A program made the translations under genes and the position numbers. Of a stretch of 64,000 nucleotides of DNA, positions 23,972 to 36,800 are shown piece by piece. How positions within the stretch are numbered: position 1 is the stretch's first letter; each line of letters begins with the position of its first letter. The notes beneath the pieces were generated by a model that was given only the letters and a program-made list of their open reading frames with translations, had not been told where the DNA came from and did no database searches. Origin of the DNA: Pomacea canaliculata (Eukaryota > Mollusca > Gastropoda > Architaenioglossa > Ampullariidae); the NCBI RefSeq assembly GCF_003073045.1, contig NC_037591.1:41553883-41617882 (forward strand), in the 5' to 3' direction.

Positions 23972-26653
23972 CAGCGGTTCTCAACCTGTGGGGCGCGACC
24001 CCCTGGGGGGTCGCGACGTGCCAACAAGGGGGTCGCGAAGGTGGTCATTTTTTAAAAAAGTTTCTTATACTGGTATTAGTGAAATTAGTTTACATTGTGT
24101 AACCGAGTGGTGCGGGGGCTCAAACTCCAAATCTCTTCTCCCTATTCAAGTACACCGTCTCGGCAATGCAGTGACTTCTCACTTCCAAAACTCAAAACAC
24201 AATCCCCCTCTCAACAATTAAGCCTCCAATCTCCCTCCTTTCACCTTTTGCCCTCTCTCTTCCCCAATCTCTCATCGCTGACTCCCCTCTCCCTCTCCAG
24301 TCACACCTCTCTTTTTTTTTTAAACATCTAAAAGGCAGGCATTCAGGAAACGTCCATCATTCACACCCTTTCATTCGCACGTGCTCAGTCCTAGTACTCT
24401 ATAGGTCCTGACAGAAGGCCATGACCAGACAATGCGCTGCGACTGGATAAAGACAGCAGGTTAATCCAAATTTTGGATGCAAGTACACGTGTTTGTCCTG
24501 AAGAAGATAGCCATGGATAAATTTGTGCTGCGAAAAGGAACTGATTGCGGTGGTTTTTTGAAAGAAAAAGTGAAGAAACGAGCGATGTGCAAGTTTTGGG
24601 TGCTGGAGCCGATGAAAAACCAGAAAGGCCTGCTACGAAAGTAAGAAAGTATGACAATGAATACTTGAAACTGGTTTTACAAACATTATTGTTGATGGTA
24701 AAGAACGGCCACAGTGTGTTGTTTGCCTCGCAATATTAGCTCCAGAGAGTATGAAGCCAAACAAACTACGGCGCCATTTGGAAACTCGGCATGCGGAGTT
24801 AGCTTGCAAACCTCTCGAATTTTTTTAACGAAAATTGCAAGAATACAAAAGAGACAAAAAAACATTTGTCTCACATACATCAATTCATAAGAAAGCTTTG
24901 ATGGCTTCGTATCAAGTTTCCTATCGCATTGCTCAAAACAAAAAAGCACAGACGATCGCAGAGTCAATAATACTGCCTGCAGCAATGGACCATGAATGGA
25001 CATTGTACGAACCATGATAGGAGAAGATGCTGCTACGCAACTGCAAGCCATTCCTTTGTCAAATGACACAGTTCGCCGAAGAATAACTGAGATATCTGAA
25101 GACGTGTCTGACCAGTTGATCAGTCGTATAAAAAGCCAAAATTTTGCTTTGCCTTTAGATGAAGCTACTGACACTGCAGGTGACTCACATTTGATTGCTG
25201 ACATTCGTTACGTGTGGGAAAATAATCTTCTGGAAGACTTTTTATTTTGCAAGAAAATTGAACGCAGAGCAACAGCCCAAGATTTTTTGGGGATTGTCGA
25301 TGACTTCCTTAAGGACCAAGGCATTTCCTGGAGTTCCTGCGTCTGCTTGTGCACAGATGGCGCCCCTGCAATGGCTGGAAAGAAACAAGGGTTGCAATCT
25401 CTTATTAAAAAGGTTGCTCCAGACGTAGTTTGGACTCACTGCATGATCCACCGTGAAGTTCTAGCTTCCAAAGATTTGAGTGTTGAGTTGAACACAGTGC
25501 TAACAGATGTCATAAAATGGTGAACTTTGTAAAGAACAGTTCTGCCAGATCTCGCCTGTTTTCTCTGATATGTCAAGACATGGGAGCCGACTAGGACGCC
25601 TTGCTCTAGTACTGCGAATCAAGGTGGTTGTCGCGTGGAAAAGCTCTCGCAAGAGTCTTTGAATTGCGGGAAGAATTGTGGGTGTTTCTGAAGGAGAACT
25701 CTTTCAACAAGGCTGACCTGCTTAAGAACGACCGATGGCTGCTGCTAATGGCATATTTATCGGACATATTTGAGAAGCTGAACATTGTGAATACTTCTAT
25801 GCAAGGGAAGGACACCACCATATTACAAACAACTGACAAGATGAATGCTTTCGTCCGAAAAATTTCGTTGTGGACGCAAAAGATACGCCAAGAAAATATT
25901 TATGATATGTTTCCGTGCTTGTGTAAGTGCAAGACCGACGTTAACTTGAATCTTGATCAGGTGAAGAATGTAATTATTGCCCATCTAAACGGACTGCAAG
26001 AAAGGTTTCAGCATTATTTCGCTGAAATTGATGTGACTAAATACGATTGGATTTGTAATCCATTTCTGGCTGATCCTAGCACAAGCGGGTTGTCCACGCA
26101 AGAAGAAGAGCAGCTCATCGACCTTTCGAGTGACCAATCCCTGAAAATGGTCTTCCAAACAACACCAGTGCCAACATTCTGGATTAGCATCAACGGTGAA
26201 TATCCTCTCCTTTCTGAGAAAGCAATGAAAGTTCTTCTGCCATTTTCAACTTCGTATATGTGTGAGCAAGGATTTTCAGCATTGGCAGCACTGAAGTCGA
26301 AATACAGAAATCGTGTGGACGCAGAGGCTGAGCTGCGAATAGCAGTGGGTACGAACATCTCACCCAGGTTCGCTTCTCTATACAACAGCAAGCAGGCTCA
26401 ACCTTCTCATTAATCAAAGTGAGTGTCCAATAAAATAATATTTATTAGCTTTAGTAAAATTTCATTAACAGTTATACTTCTTGCAGATACGAACTTTGTT
26501 CTTCCGTTGTTGAATTGCATTGATTTCCTCGACGCGGCGTTCGAGGTTAGCTAAAGCTCCCCCCCCTCCACCGACCTAGCTGGCTAAGGGGGGTCGCGGA
26601 CGTACCGGTGTTCGTCAGGGGGGTCGCCACATGTAAAAGGTTGAGAACCGCTG
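23972..26653 (+). mobile_element. Complete hAT-superfamily DNA transposon (2,682 bp), inactive
   Basis: The element begins and ends with exact 16-bp inverted termini, CAGCGGTTCTCAACCT. GC-rich sub-terminal stretches rich in GGGGGTCGCGA-type words follow on both sides. It is flanked by a perfect 8-bp target duplication, TTCTACAT, at 23964-23971 and 26654-26661. Eight-base duplications and CAG..CTG ends define hAT elements. The interior holds a transposase of the ZBED5/SCAND3-like group, broken by frame changes and a stop. The host sequence around it is a T-rich intergenic stretch. Confidence 0.93.
24513..26413 (+). pseudogene. Degenerate hAT transposase (ZBED5-like)
   Basis: The ATG at 24513 opens MDKFVLRKG, then the frame shifts near 24545 (RKYDNEYLKL). 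It shifts again near 24710 into a BED-type zinc finger, CVVC with a later RRHLETRH. A TAA follows at about 24828 in the frame that resumes with LQEYKRDKK. The frame moves near 24990 into the catalytic RNase H-like core, with FALPLDEATDTAG, the typical acidic motif of the group, and LCTDGAPAM. It breaks again at 25523. The last open stretch (25628-26413) ends in the hAT dimerisation region, FSTSYMCEQGFSALAALKSK. At least four frameshifts and one nonsense codon make it non-functional in cis. Length and domain order match the family. Confidence 0.88.
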
Positions 26654-27829
26654 TTCTACATTCTTCGTGTTCTGCCACGGTTCTCCATTTCTCTCTGTCA
26701 AAGATTTGTTTCCTGTGCCCTGTCTCCTTACTGCAGTTTCCATGTATTGTGTCAAAGGCTTTTGACCTCTTCTTTGTAATGCCATAGTACCTCCCTAGTC
26801 TTTTATTCCTTGCTTACGTAACAGTTCTTTTCCCCATAACTGTTCCATGTGTTCGGTCGTCGTTCATTTTATCGATGTTATAAGATTTTTTCCTTTTTAT
26901 TTTTTATAACAGAGTTGTTTTTCCTCTCTTCGCCAGAGTTTTCCTTCCTTGCGTTTTTTCTGTGACATCACAGTACTATTTTCTGCTGCAAATGATTAAT
27001 GAGTGAAAGTTGTCACTTTGAGTTTGAAGGTTCGCATCTCCTGGGGGAAAGAAAACAGGATGCGAGTTCCTTCTGCAGACATTTTCCTATACGTCTTCTC
27101 TCCTCTCTTCCCCTCACACCTCTTCCCACATCCCGCCCCTGCGGCTTTTTTTTTCTTTATCAAAGAGAAGATTTTTTTCCTCCTGCCATCGTTTCCTGTC
27201 ATACTTTTTTTCTGTCTGTACAGCCTGCGCTCTTCCTCTATCTCCCCATCCTTCTTCTTGTCTCTGTGTACATCTTACTCTCCTTTTTCCTCCTCGCCAT
27301 CATCACTTGCTTCACCATTCTTTGTCTGTCGTCGTCGAATAATTTGTGAAATACAGACTGATGAGACCTGTAAGACTTGCGAGACCCAAGAGACCTGTGA
27401 TATCATCAAATTCGTGTGAACAAAAAACTTGAGATCTATGAGACCTGTGAGCCCCTCACACCATTGAACCCTTTGACACTTATCACACGTGTGAGACACT
27501 TGAATGCTATCAGAGCATTGAAAGCTGACGCCTACATTTAAATATTTTTTTAAATCGTCTCGTCTGCAGGAAGACAACGAGGAAAAAAAGAAGAAAGTAA
27601 AGTATAACTATAAATCGTAAAACAAAATCCCAGTGAGAAAAAAAACAAAACCCATTGATGTAGTAGGTTTATGACACACCCGACGTCGTTATGGCAGATG
27701 CCGAGATGGGAGCCTACAGCGGCCGATGTTCTCAAGACAGAGCAGCCTTCATTACGAGCAGTGATTGCCTGGTAACTGCACAGACCTGCTCAGGAAGTAG
27801 TAATTAAGATTAACATCAGCCCCGCTAGG

Positions 27830-27935
27830 GTTACAGCGTCAGACATTGTGCACGTGCTACATCCTGAGTTACACCGTTAGACATTGTGCACGTGCTACAT
27901 CCTGAGTTACACCGTTAGACATTGTGCACGTGCTA
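27830..27935. repeat. 38-bp tandem repeat, about 2.8 copies
   Basis: Units begin at 27830, 27868 and 27906 and carry GTTACACCGTTAGACATTG and GCACGTGCTACATCCTGA. The first copy differs at a few bases. The CACGTG E-box recurs in each unit. The rest of 26.7-28.5 kb is T-rich intergenic sequence without a supported gene. Confidence 0.75.
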
Positions 27936-28555
27936 TGACCAGTATCAACACCAGCATCTCAAAATGTATAGCAAAAGCAAGTAAACTTAGTTGTCAAGTA
28001 AAATACTTTTTTTCTGAAACGAGATGTTCTTTTTTAATGTCCTCCCCAAACACACATTTTTTTCTCGCATGAATAGAGGCATGCTTTATTTCATATTTAT
28101 CATCCTGCAGAAAAAGGAGATTCACAAACCCATTAATGAAGTGATTTATTTTACTGTTTACCATGCAACTGGATACATGGATATGTATGGAAGTATTATT
28201 TAATGTAGAAGTTATTTAACGATAAAAGTAATGTATCATTACCGCAAACTATATGACACTTCCCTCAAGAAGCTGGTAATGATGGGCTCTTAAATCTGCA
28301 AAAGGAATTTCTGTTTTGTTTTTTGTTTTTTAGTTTTTGTTTACTTTGTCAACATTTTCTTTCTTACAGTGTATGTCAGTGTTGTTCTTGTTGTATCATA
28401 TTTCACTTTGTTGTTCTATTGTCTGAATAGAAGGATCTCAGTGTGATTTCGTCTATCAAGCTTACAGTATGTTACTATATTGTTATTCTGCTGACTATGT
28501 GTATCATTATGCTGGTCTCTCAACATCTCAATACATTTGTCAATGTTTTCTTTTG

Positions 28556-28989
28556 ACTACAAGTGTGTCAGTAATGTTGTCACAGTATCACACTACAAGT
28601 GTGTCAGTAATGTTGTCACAGTATCACACTACAAGTGTGTCAGTAATGTTGTCACAGTCTCACACTACAAGTGTGTCAGTAATGTTGTCACAGTCTCACA
28701 CTACAAGTGTGTCAGTAATGTTGTCACAGTCTCACACTACAAGTGTGTCAGTAATGTTGTCACAGTCTCACACTACAAGTGTGTCAGTAATGTTGTCACA
28801 GTCTCACACTACAAGTGTGTCAGTAATGTTGTCACAGTATCAACCTACAAGTGTGTCAGTAATGTTGTCACAGTCTCCAACTACAAGTGTGTCAGTAATG
28901 TTGTCACAGTCTCCAACTACAAATGTGTCAGTAATGTTGTCACAGTCTCCAACTACAAGTGTGTCAGTAATGTTGTCACAGTATCACAC
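28556..28989. repeat. Minisatellite, 12 copies of a 36-bp unit
   Basis: The unit reads ACTACAAGTGTGTCAGTAAT then GTTGTCACAGTMTCAC, with only a few variable bases, chiefly A/C in the TATC/TCTC part and CAC versus CAA near its end. There are twelve units, the first starting at 28556. Because 36 is divisible by three, the array is open in two frames, but the flanks show no coding signal. Across unit borders CACACT-ACA-AGTGTG forms a 6-bp hairpin with a 3-base loop. Related single units appear at about 29044 and 29366. Confidence 0.92.
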
Positions 28990-28990
28990 T

Positions 28991-29040
28991 TGCCATGATA
29001 TAGCCTTAGTTGCTGGCATGGCATTAAACACCAAAAAACA
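28991..29040 (+). repeat. SINE 3' end abutting the 36-bp minisatellite
   Basis: GATATAGCCTTAGTTGCTGG and GGCATTAAACACCAAAAAAC match, almost word for word, the 3' end of the SINE at 61551-61733 (GATATAGCCTTAGTTGCT, then AGTAAAGCACCAA). Only the 3' end remains. It begins within a few bases of the last minisatellite unit. Confidence 0.6.
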
Positions 29041-29654
29041 AACACAGTATCACACTACCAGTGTGTCACTTAGTTCTATGTGTATCACACTTCACGTGTG
29101 CTACTGTAGTTTGTATCTGTGTGAATGAGATTATAGAAGGTTGTATACTACAGTGTTTTTCTGTCAGCTGACTACACCTGTCATGATAATGTTCTCTCTG
29201 CTCACTACACATGTGTCTGTTGTTTTCTCTGTCTCTCTACTGTTGTTTTATCCTCCCGTGTAAAGAAATCTATATGTGTTGTCTTCATCTTCTACACCGA
29301 CTATATTTTGTAACCGTGTTTCCTTGATTTGTGTCAGTGTGTACATCTCAGTGTGTAGTTACACTATAAGTGTGTCAGTAATGACAACCTGTTCCTCCTT
29401 CACTATAGAAAGTAGAAAAGTGTCTCTCCAATGTGTGACCTTTGATACAGGGAGGCATAAAAAGGAGGGAGAGTATTCAGCACATGATGAATTGTTTCAC
29501 TAATGAGCGCATGTCAGTGCTGTCAGTGGTGATTGGGACTGACAAGCTTTCATGCCAATGGCTGCATCGTGTTTGTACAGTGCCATGAAGCCATTTGGTA
29601 TTTGAAACTTTCTGTCTGCCAGCAGATACACGGACAGACAAGGCTGCGGAAACA

Positions 29655-29770
29655 GACACACTAGCTAACTCACAGACACACTAGCTAACTCACAAACACA
29701 CTAGCTAATTCACAGACATTAGCAACTCACAGTATCCAACTCGCAGACACAGTAGGCAACTCACAGACAC
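29655..29770. repeat. Short-period tandem repeat (ACACACTAGCTAACTCACAG type)
   Basis: A roughly 20-bp unit recurs about five times with growing divergence toward 29770, based on CTAGCTAACTCACAGACACA. No function is apparent. A related 11-15-bp reiteration of TAGTGCCCTGT occurs at about 30243-30280. Confidence 0.65.
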
Positions 29771-30201
29771 AGAGAGAAAGGAGGGAAGAGTTGAAGGTGT
29801 GGGGGTAACGAGAATAAAGTAAGGGAAGACAAACAGTTTACCTGGTGCAGACGCGGATAAAACAACAGTTTGACGTTGTTAACATATACACGTACACATA
29901 TACACATATACACATAGATACACACATATGAAGACACTATTGTCGTGTGATAGAGAAGGCAGAGTGCAGGCCGTGGGAGTAAGTTGACCTCACGAGGACG
30001 ACAGTCAAGCGAAGTGTGACGACCTGTAGGGCAGGTCCACAAGAAGTACCGGGATGGAGGGGGGCGTGGGGCATGGATGGGTATGTTAGATTTTCGAGAT
30101 CAGACGAAAACAGTGTCAGACAACAGGCTCGTGCAAGCAGAGACTCACGTGATCTCAAGTTTAAAACTGCAAACATAATTTCTTGTCTTTCTCTTTTTCA
30201 G

Positions 30202-30826
30202 ATTTCGAATTTGGCCCTGCCTTCTCCCAGGCGACGCGCCCTGGTAGTGCCCTGTTAGTGCCCTGCTAGTGCCCTGTTACTTCCGTCTGTTCTTTTGATG
30301 ACATCACAAGAGCTTTTGGTGGCATCATTGGAGCAGAACCTAAACGCTGAACGTGGGGGAAAAAAATTCCCACAAACAACCTTTCGATACGAGACCAAAG
30401 GAGCTTCCAAAGCCTGGAATCCCACAGCATTCAGTTAACAAGGCAAAGGGTAAAATTAGATGCCTTGTCTGAGCCAATAAAAATATAAATAATTAAAAAT
30501 AAAAGACATCCAAAAACGAGATCCTGACGTCTGTAAATTACAACGCGTGTTCGGTATCAGTCACGTGGCATCAGCCGCCTGCGGAAATCTCAGCTTCTGG
30601 CTTGCTGCAGCAAGGTGGCAGCAGTTGTAGTTATCTGCGATGACGAGCACATTACAAGCGGTGGAACTGGTTTTCCGGAAGACATGCTGGTCGTAGCAAT
30701 GATTTTACAGCCAGGCCCGTGCTGCAGAAGCACGGCATAATCTTTTGCTTGCAACTGAACACTGCCTGTAGTTCTTCAGAGGACAAAGAGTTTCGCCCAG
30801 GAAGCTGGGTGTGAAGACTCGGCAAG
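30202..30826 (+). other. Candidate 5' UTR exon part of the large gene
   Basis: A strong acceptor (long pyrimidine tract, then CAG) ends at 30201, and no splice donor of similar quality is evident before the start codon at 30827. The stretch could therefore be the untranslated 5' portion of the giant exon, spliced to an upstream leader. No coding potential is seen. Confidence 0.3.
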
Positions 30827-33800
30827 ATGGGAAACAGACATGGCGGCGAAAAGGCAAAGGAGGAGAAGAAGCAGAAGAAGAAGAAAAAGGAGAAGAAGGT
30901 GAAACCCCGAGGCAAGCGGAAACAAGCGAATTCGGACGTGGACTTGGACATGGAGTCCAGCCATGTCTCGCGGGCCGACTCGGAGTCCATGGTGTTCCAC
31001 TCGGCCGAGAACCTCAGCCCCTACCTTGACGCCTCCACGCGCTCACAGGAAGGAGTTGCGAGTGCGGGTTTTTATGACAACGACTCTGTGGTGTCTTCCT
31101 CTGATTTTCCACGACGGATTTTCCATCGAAGCGTGTTTGCCAGCAGACCTGGTGATGGTTTCGAGGAAAGCAGGTGAGATGAGCGGAGGCGGCGCGGCAG
31201 CGGCACGGCAAATGATGGCAGACGACGTCGCGTCCATAGCCAGCGGCGGATACAGCACGCCTCTTGTCTCGTCGCCTCAGATCCGCCGTGGGCCGCCGCG
31301 GTCTCCGCTGGCCCAGAGACCCAAGGACTCCTTTTACGAACCAGTGCCACCCATCCCTTCCGATCTTTCCTCTAACACCACTTGCTCCTCCATCTATCAG
31401 GACGATCTGTCCACTTCCGGAGAACGATCGAGCAGTCGCACCTCCTCATCCACCATCGACACCAACGCCGCCTCGTGCATCGAGCGGCTGGAGGAATTGG
31501 AACGCACGCTTGAGAGGACGATCATCGAAAAATTCTCCGACTTGGACAACACTCGGCATGAGAGTGCCTTCAACAGCGACTGCAGCCCTCTGGCGATCAG
31601 ACGGTTAGGAAGGGGAGAGAATGAGCCAATCAGAGAGGGCAGCATGACGCCGAGAGGTGTTGACGCGGTGGGCGGTGCGAGTCAGAGCGTGGAGAACAGC
31701 CCCAGCGTGCCTCGTCATCGGCCTTTCCTCCGAGAAGGTAGTAATACCCCGAAGGGCACATACTTCGGCCTACCTTCTAGAAGCATCGAGAACAGTCCAG
31801 TGCTTGTCAAGAAGATTCAGCTGAAACCACTTAACGTTACAAAGCCAACAAAAATCTCCGAAGTATTTAGCAGTTTAAGTCCCACAAAGGCAGGTCCTAG
31901 TAGCCCAGGTCCCTCAAGAGCAGGTCTTGGTAGCCCAGGATCAACTAGGGAGGCACCTTGTAGTCCAGGTTCCACTAGAGGAGGACCCGGCTATCAACAT
32001 GGCACAGGTGCGGCTGTCAAGCCAGGAGTTGTCCCCATGGGCAGTCCGGTGGTCTGTAGAAAATTTCCTGCTGTTTCTGAAGAGCCGAGACAAAAATCGA
32101 CAACACTTGGAAGTCCTCTGACAAGTTCGCGGAGACTACAACGACAGGAAGACACTAAGACAATACCTGACGACCATGATGAAGTACGTCCGCGTCATTT
32201 AGCACTCGCTCAAGATGAACTCATGAACGTCGGGGTTCACAGCAGGTCTCCCGAGGCGAGGAGACGACCAGGTGTGCACACGCCCAGCTCTTCCCCGTCT
32301 CCCAAAAGTCTCGGCAGGAAGGTGATCACCGTCCAGGGGAAACTGGACCCCGAAGCTCCTGGCTCTCCCAAGACCATCCGGATGTTTGAAGCAAGTAAAG
32401 GAACACCGGTAAAACACTGCAGTGTTGCATCTCAACCATCCACAGCTGTCGTGATCCCACCACCGACTCCTGCAGCCATTGACGCTGCAGCAAAAGCTCC
32501 TGAAGGCGGTAGTCCCGTGACCGCAGCTGCAGCAGCGGCTAATCGTTCAACATCGCAGACGACAGCTGCATGCCCTCGGCGGAAAGAGACGGGGGTGGCG
32601 TGGCCCCAGTTTCAGAGGAAGTGATCATTCAGGGGTCAGAATCTGCCGTGTTTGGATCAGTGTCCCCGAAGCTGAAGCGTCAGCGAAACGTGTCAAGTTC
32701 CAGCCAGTCTCACAGCAGGATGTGCTCTTTCGAAGAAAAGAAGACAGAGGGCGCTGGCACGCGCACTCGTTCTCCCCCAATCTCTCCTCGTTCTGCGCAC
32801 GTGCAGCGACAGGGTCCTCCACCCAGTGACGTCCTTAGCAAGCACAACATTAATGTTATTCAGTATAAAGGGGTAGATGCATCGAGGATCTGCATCTCCA
32901 CCCTGAAACACCCGTCCACATGCAAAGCGCAGATAATTCCAGGAGAACGTCCTCGCCAGGAGCCCGAAAAGCCAGCGTCATGTGACGTCACCACCAAGAT
33001 AACTTACCGCTCGGAACTCTCTGTACCAGGAATCAGCAAACGCGAGGCTGGTAGCCGCACGGGGTCAGAGTCCCCCATGTCCAGTCCCACGTTCCACGAT
33101 GCCCTCGAGACGTTCGACGAGCGAGCGGCCCTGGCTGGACCCATCCACTCCAGGATCCAGCTGCTGCAAGACCACGACCAGGGCGAGCGCGCTCGTTTTG
33201 AAGGCAGTACGGTAAGCGGCACGGTGGAGGGCGCACAGTTGCTGGGCCGACAATTCTCTTTGCAAGCCGCCTCCGCCAGCTCAGACTTCCATGCCAGGAG
33301 AGACCGGTTTGAAAGGGGGGCGTTTAGCTCAGACAGTACGGTAGAAGACAACGCACGAGAGGAAGCGTGGAATGCAAAGGAGGTCGACTCGGAGGGGCGC
33401 GCGCGAGAGAGGGAGGGTCGCAGCCCGAGCACGCCAGCACGCGCCAAGTTCGTGCAGTCCCCCCCTCCTCCCCGGCTGGAGAGCGGCAGCGATACGGCAG
33501 CCGGCAAGGCGATAGGGAAGAACCTGGGCGAGCGAATACGGGAAGTTATCAAAGAATGTACCACCTTTCGAGAAGTGTTTACCGCCGAACTTTCACCTTC
33601 GAGTTCCGTTGACAAGGACGCTGGTAGCTCCACGGACGAGAGCTTTTCGCCTCCCGGGACTGGCCCACGGGACAAAAGGCCATACTTTCACAGGCATCCT
33701 CCTCCCGACCGTGAAAATTTCTGCGGTAGCAGCACCAGCAAAAGCCAACATCGAACTGACAGAAAGTGGAGTCCGTCTGATGGCGACAGCTTTGCCGATG

Positions 33801-36800
33801 AGTTTCCTCCTTTTCCTGTGACAGTCGTCGCACACAAGCCATGGCAGCGGAAGAGACGAAACTTTCTTGTCAGTTCCAGCCTGCGCAGTCGCAGCTCTCC
33901 TCAGAACTGTCACATGACAATGACCCTTCTTCATCACTCGACGATGATCCCACCACCGTCTCCCACAACCGAAACCCCCCTATGTCACATGTCATCGTGC
34001 AGAAGGTAGGGTCCGTGCCGACCACCATCAACATCTGTCGCCTGGAAACAGGGGCGAGTGTGGCGTTGCCAAAACAACAGGACAGTTGTCAACATCCTCG
34101 TCCCCAGCAACAGGGGCCGGACACTGACAGGAATGTTTCCTCGCATGTTCAGCGTGCAGACAGCAGCTCTGTTGGCAGCTCACAGACGGATGTCAAAAAC
34201 AGACCTGTTGGGCTCTCACCAGAGCCGATGAAAAAAGCAATGCACCCGGTGAACCCAGCGCTCCACGCCAGTCAACAAGCGACCGCAGGCTCCAGGTCGG
34301 ACAGTTGAGGACAGCAGCCAGGCGGAAAGGCCACCTCTTGAGGTCACCGAATTCGAGGACGGAAGGAGACAGGAACCGCGTCTTCCTGCACTCGGTATGA
34401 CTGCCGAGGAAAAGCTAACCAGCGGCGGAAAGGGAGCTAACCAGTCAGCTGCTGATGTTTTTAATTCAGTGAGCGGTGTGAGCGAGAGTCTTGCCAGCGG
34501 CCCCCCTTCACGACAAGGGGCGGGCGCCCTGGTGCTTTCCTCCAGCGAAGGAATGTCAGAAGCACATGAGAACAAGGGATCGAGTGACAGAGGCACAACC
34601 GCCAACATTTCGCAGACTCCCAAATTGCCAGTGCGCGGTGCTGAGGTGCAAACATGTTCACAGTCGAAAGATGACATTGCAGATCGTACAAAACATGCAG
34701 TTAACATGGCTACAGGGGCTACGACACAATCTGCTAGCCTGGCTACAAATACTACACAAGTGTCTAGTGTGGCTACAGACATTGCAAGCACCGCCCACAG
34801 TCTACTCTGGCTGCAGAATGTGCAAACACGATGCAAGGGACTAGTGTGGCAGCACGTGCTGGGTTAGGAGCAAATGGAGAAGGGGTGGCCGACGTTGAGA
34901 AGACGAAAGACAATCAACGAAGTGACAAGATGTCAAGAGAACAAAGGTCCGAGGGGAGACCTAAGCAAGTGATTGTAGCGGCAGATGAAGATCGAAGGGA
35001 GAGATGTACAGGTGGGATGAATGTAGAACGAGACAGTGTGCCACTCTCCAAAGAGCACGTCCAATTGTCTGCAGACCAGCTGCCCGCAGAAAATGCCCCG
35101 CCCCCCGTAGATCAAACACCACCCCCAACAAACTGCGCCCCTCCCCCTGTAGCTGACAGCCCGTCCCCAACAGAGATCGTCCCGCCCCCAACTCCATCGC
35201 CCATGGATATGCTGGCGGAGGAAGACGAAGAAGAGGTAGATAAACAGGAAGATGGTGCATGCTGGGACACGAAGCAGTCCCACACAATCCCTAAAGACGT
35301 GCAGCTGTTTGGCGAGATTGTGGTCAGGCGGTTGTCCAGCCTTCTAGAGTGCCGCGCGGCTGACAACAAGAATGAACTTGACGACGAGGAACACAGTGTT
35401 GACACCCACGTGACCTCAGCCTCGCGTCTCCACGTCAGCGAACAATTCCACCATCAAGAGAGCAACAGACGTGAACAGCTAGAATTTGTTAACTCAAGAG
35501 GAGAGCGGTGTGCAGATGACACTGACCATTCGCGGAGTATAGAAAGTGGTATAGCTAGCACAGAGGATCAAAGTCTCGATCAGCACGACACCAATCTGCC
35601 GGAAATGCTTTCAGACTTTCGCGACAACTCGCAGCTTCCTCTTTCCCACATAGAGAGCTCCTCCTCAAGACCGCTGTCCCTGGACACTCTAGACACGCTG
35701 TCCACTGACCAGGACACCAGCTCCAGCTCCAAACGCACCAGTACAGCTTCCACCGCCACCGATGAAACCTTGACCTCTTTTAAAACCAGGTCAACGACGG
35801 ACTCTGCGGAATTCGAGGAGAGTTCTTTCATCCTCTTGGAGAGTCTTGTGTTTGTCCGTAGTGTGGACGAAGACGAAGGGGTGCGACCCACCGCCCAGGA
35901 AGATTTGGACAATTCTGAAAGTGCATGGGAATCGCAGGGGGAGAAGCCCAGACAAAAACGACGACGTCAGGTAGGGAACTCCCTCGAGGTTCCAAGTGTC
36001 CGGGTCGATGCTGTTGAACCTGAACCAAAACGAGGCTCGCAACGCATACGTGATGTCATCGATGCATATCACGAGGAAAACAGTGACGATAGCTACATCT
36101 CAAGCTGTAGCGAGTGCGCCTCCCACAGGGACGTCAGCCAGGAGGTCGACCTGGTGTCACAAGGCGACGAGCCGCTCAGAAGCTCTCCAAAGGAATATGT
36201 TCAACGAACGACACACACTCACAGGACAACCAAACATTTCCAAGGGGATAGACGCAGCGCATCATCCGATTCTGAGAATGGAGAAGAAGCGAGTGGTGGA
36301 CAGCGAGGCTCCTCGAACGTGGACTCTTCCCTAAGGATCCCGGAGATCGAGGACACGTTTGGGGAGCTCATGTCCGTCAAGACGTTTCTGGAGGATCTTC
36401 AGGACAGGACACCAACAGCCGAATCCCAGCCCGTCTTCCTGAACCCTGCTGATGTCCGGACCAAAGACTTCTGGTCGGCTAGACGTCGGTCGAAGACGTC
36501 ACCAGCGAGGACGGACAGGACGGAGTCTGACCTCGACACATCTGAGCAACGCGACGACGCCAGCACGGACAGCATGTACGCTGACGACGAGGACGATGGG
36601 GCGGAGGTGGTGTTTCAGCGCTCCTACTCGGAAGAGCACGGCGGCGAAGTGTTGCTGTCTTGTACCATCTACAACTCCTCCCACGACAACGACGCCGACA
36701 GCGATGACTTCTGGGCCGAGAGTTCTGCGGCGGAGGAGAGCTACAAGCAGCTGGAGACCTCCGCTGACGCCGCGGGCTCGGCATTCCAGAACGCGCGCCT

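Noticed and set aside
28556..28989. Regular 36-bp repeats resembling a CRISPR array, with long repeat-coded ORFs
   Set aside because: There are no unique spacers: units abut directly. The genome is eukaryotic, and the ORFs exist only because 36 is a multiple of three.
31174..31280. Possible 107-nt intron explaining the first frame break of the large gene
   Set aside because: Donor and acceptor look good, but removal gives the wrong phase, and the skipped sequence is itself open and coding-like in the downstream frame.
33004..33675. Long minus-strand ORF (223 aa) opposite the large gene
   Set aside because: It is a shadow of the GC-rich coding exon on the plus strand; there is no independent start, splice or domain signal.
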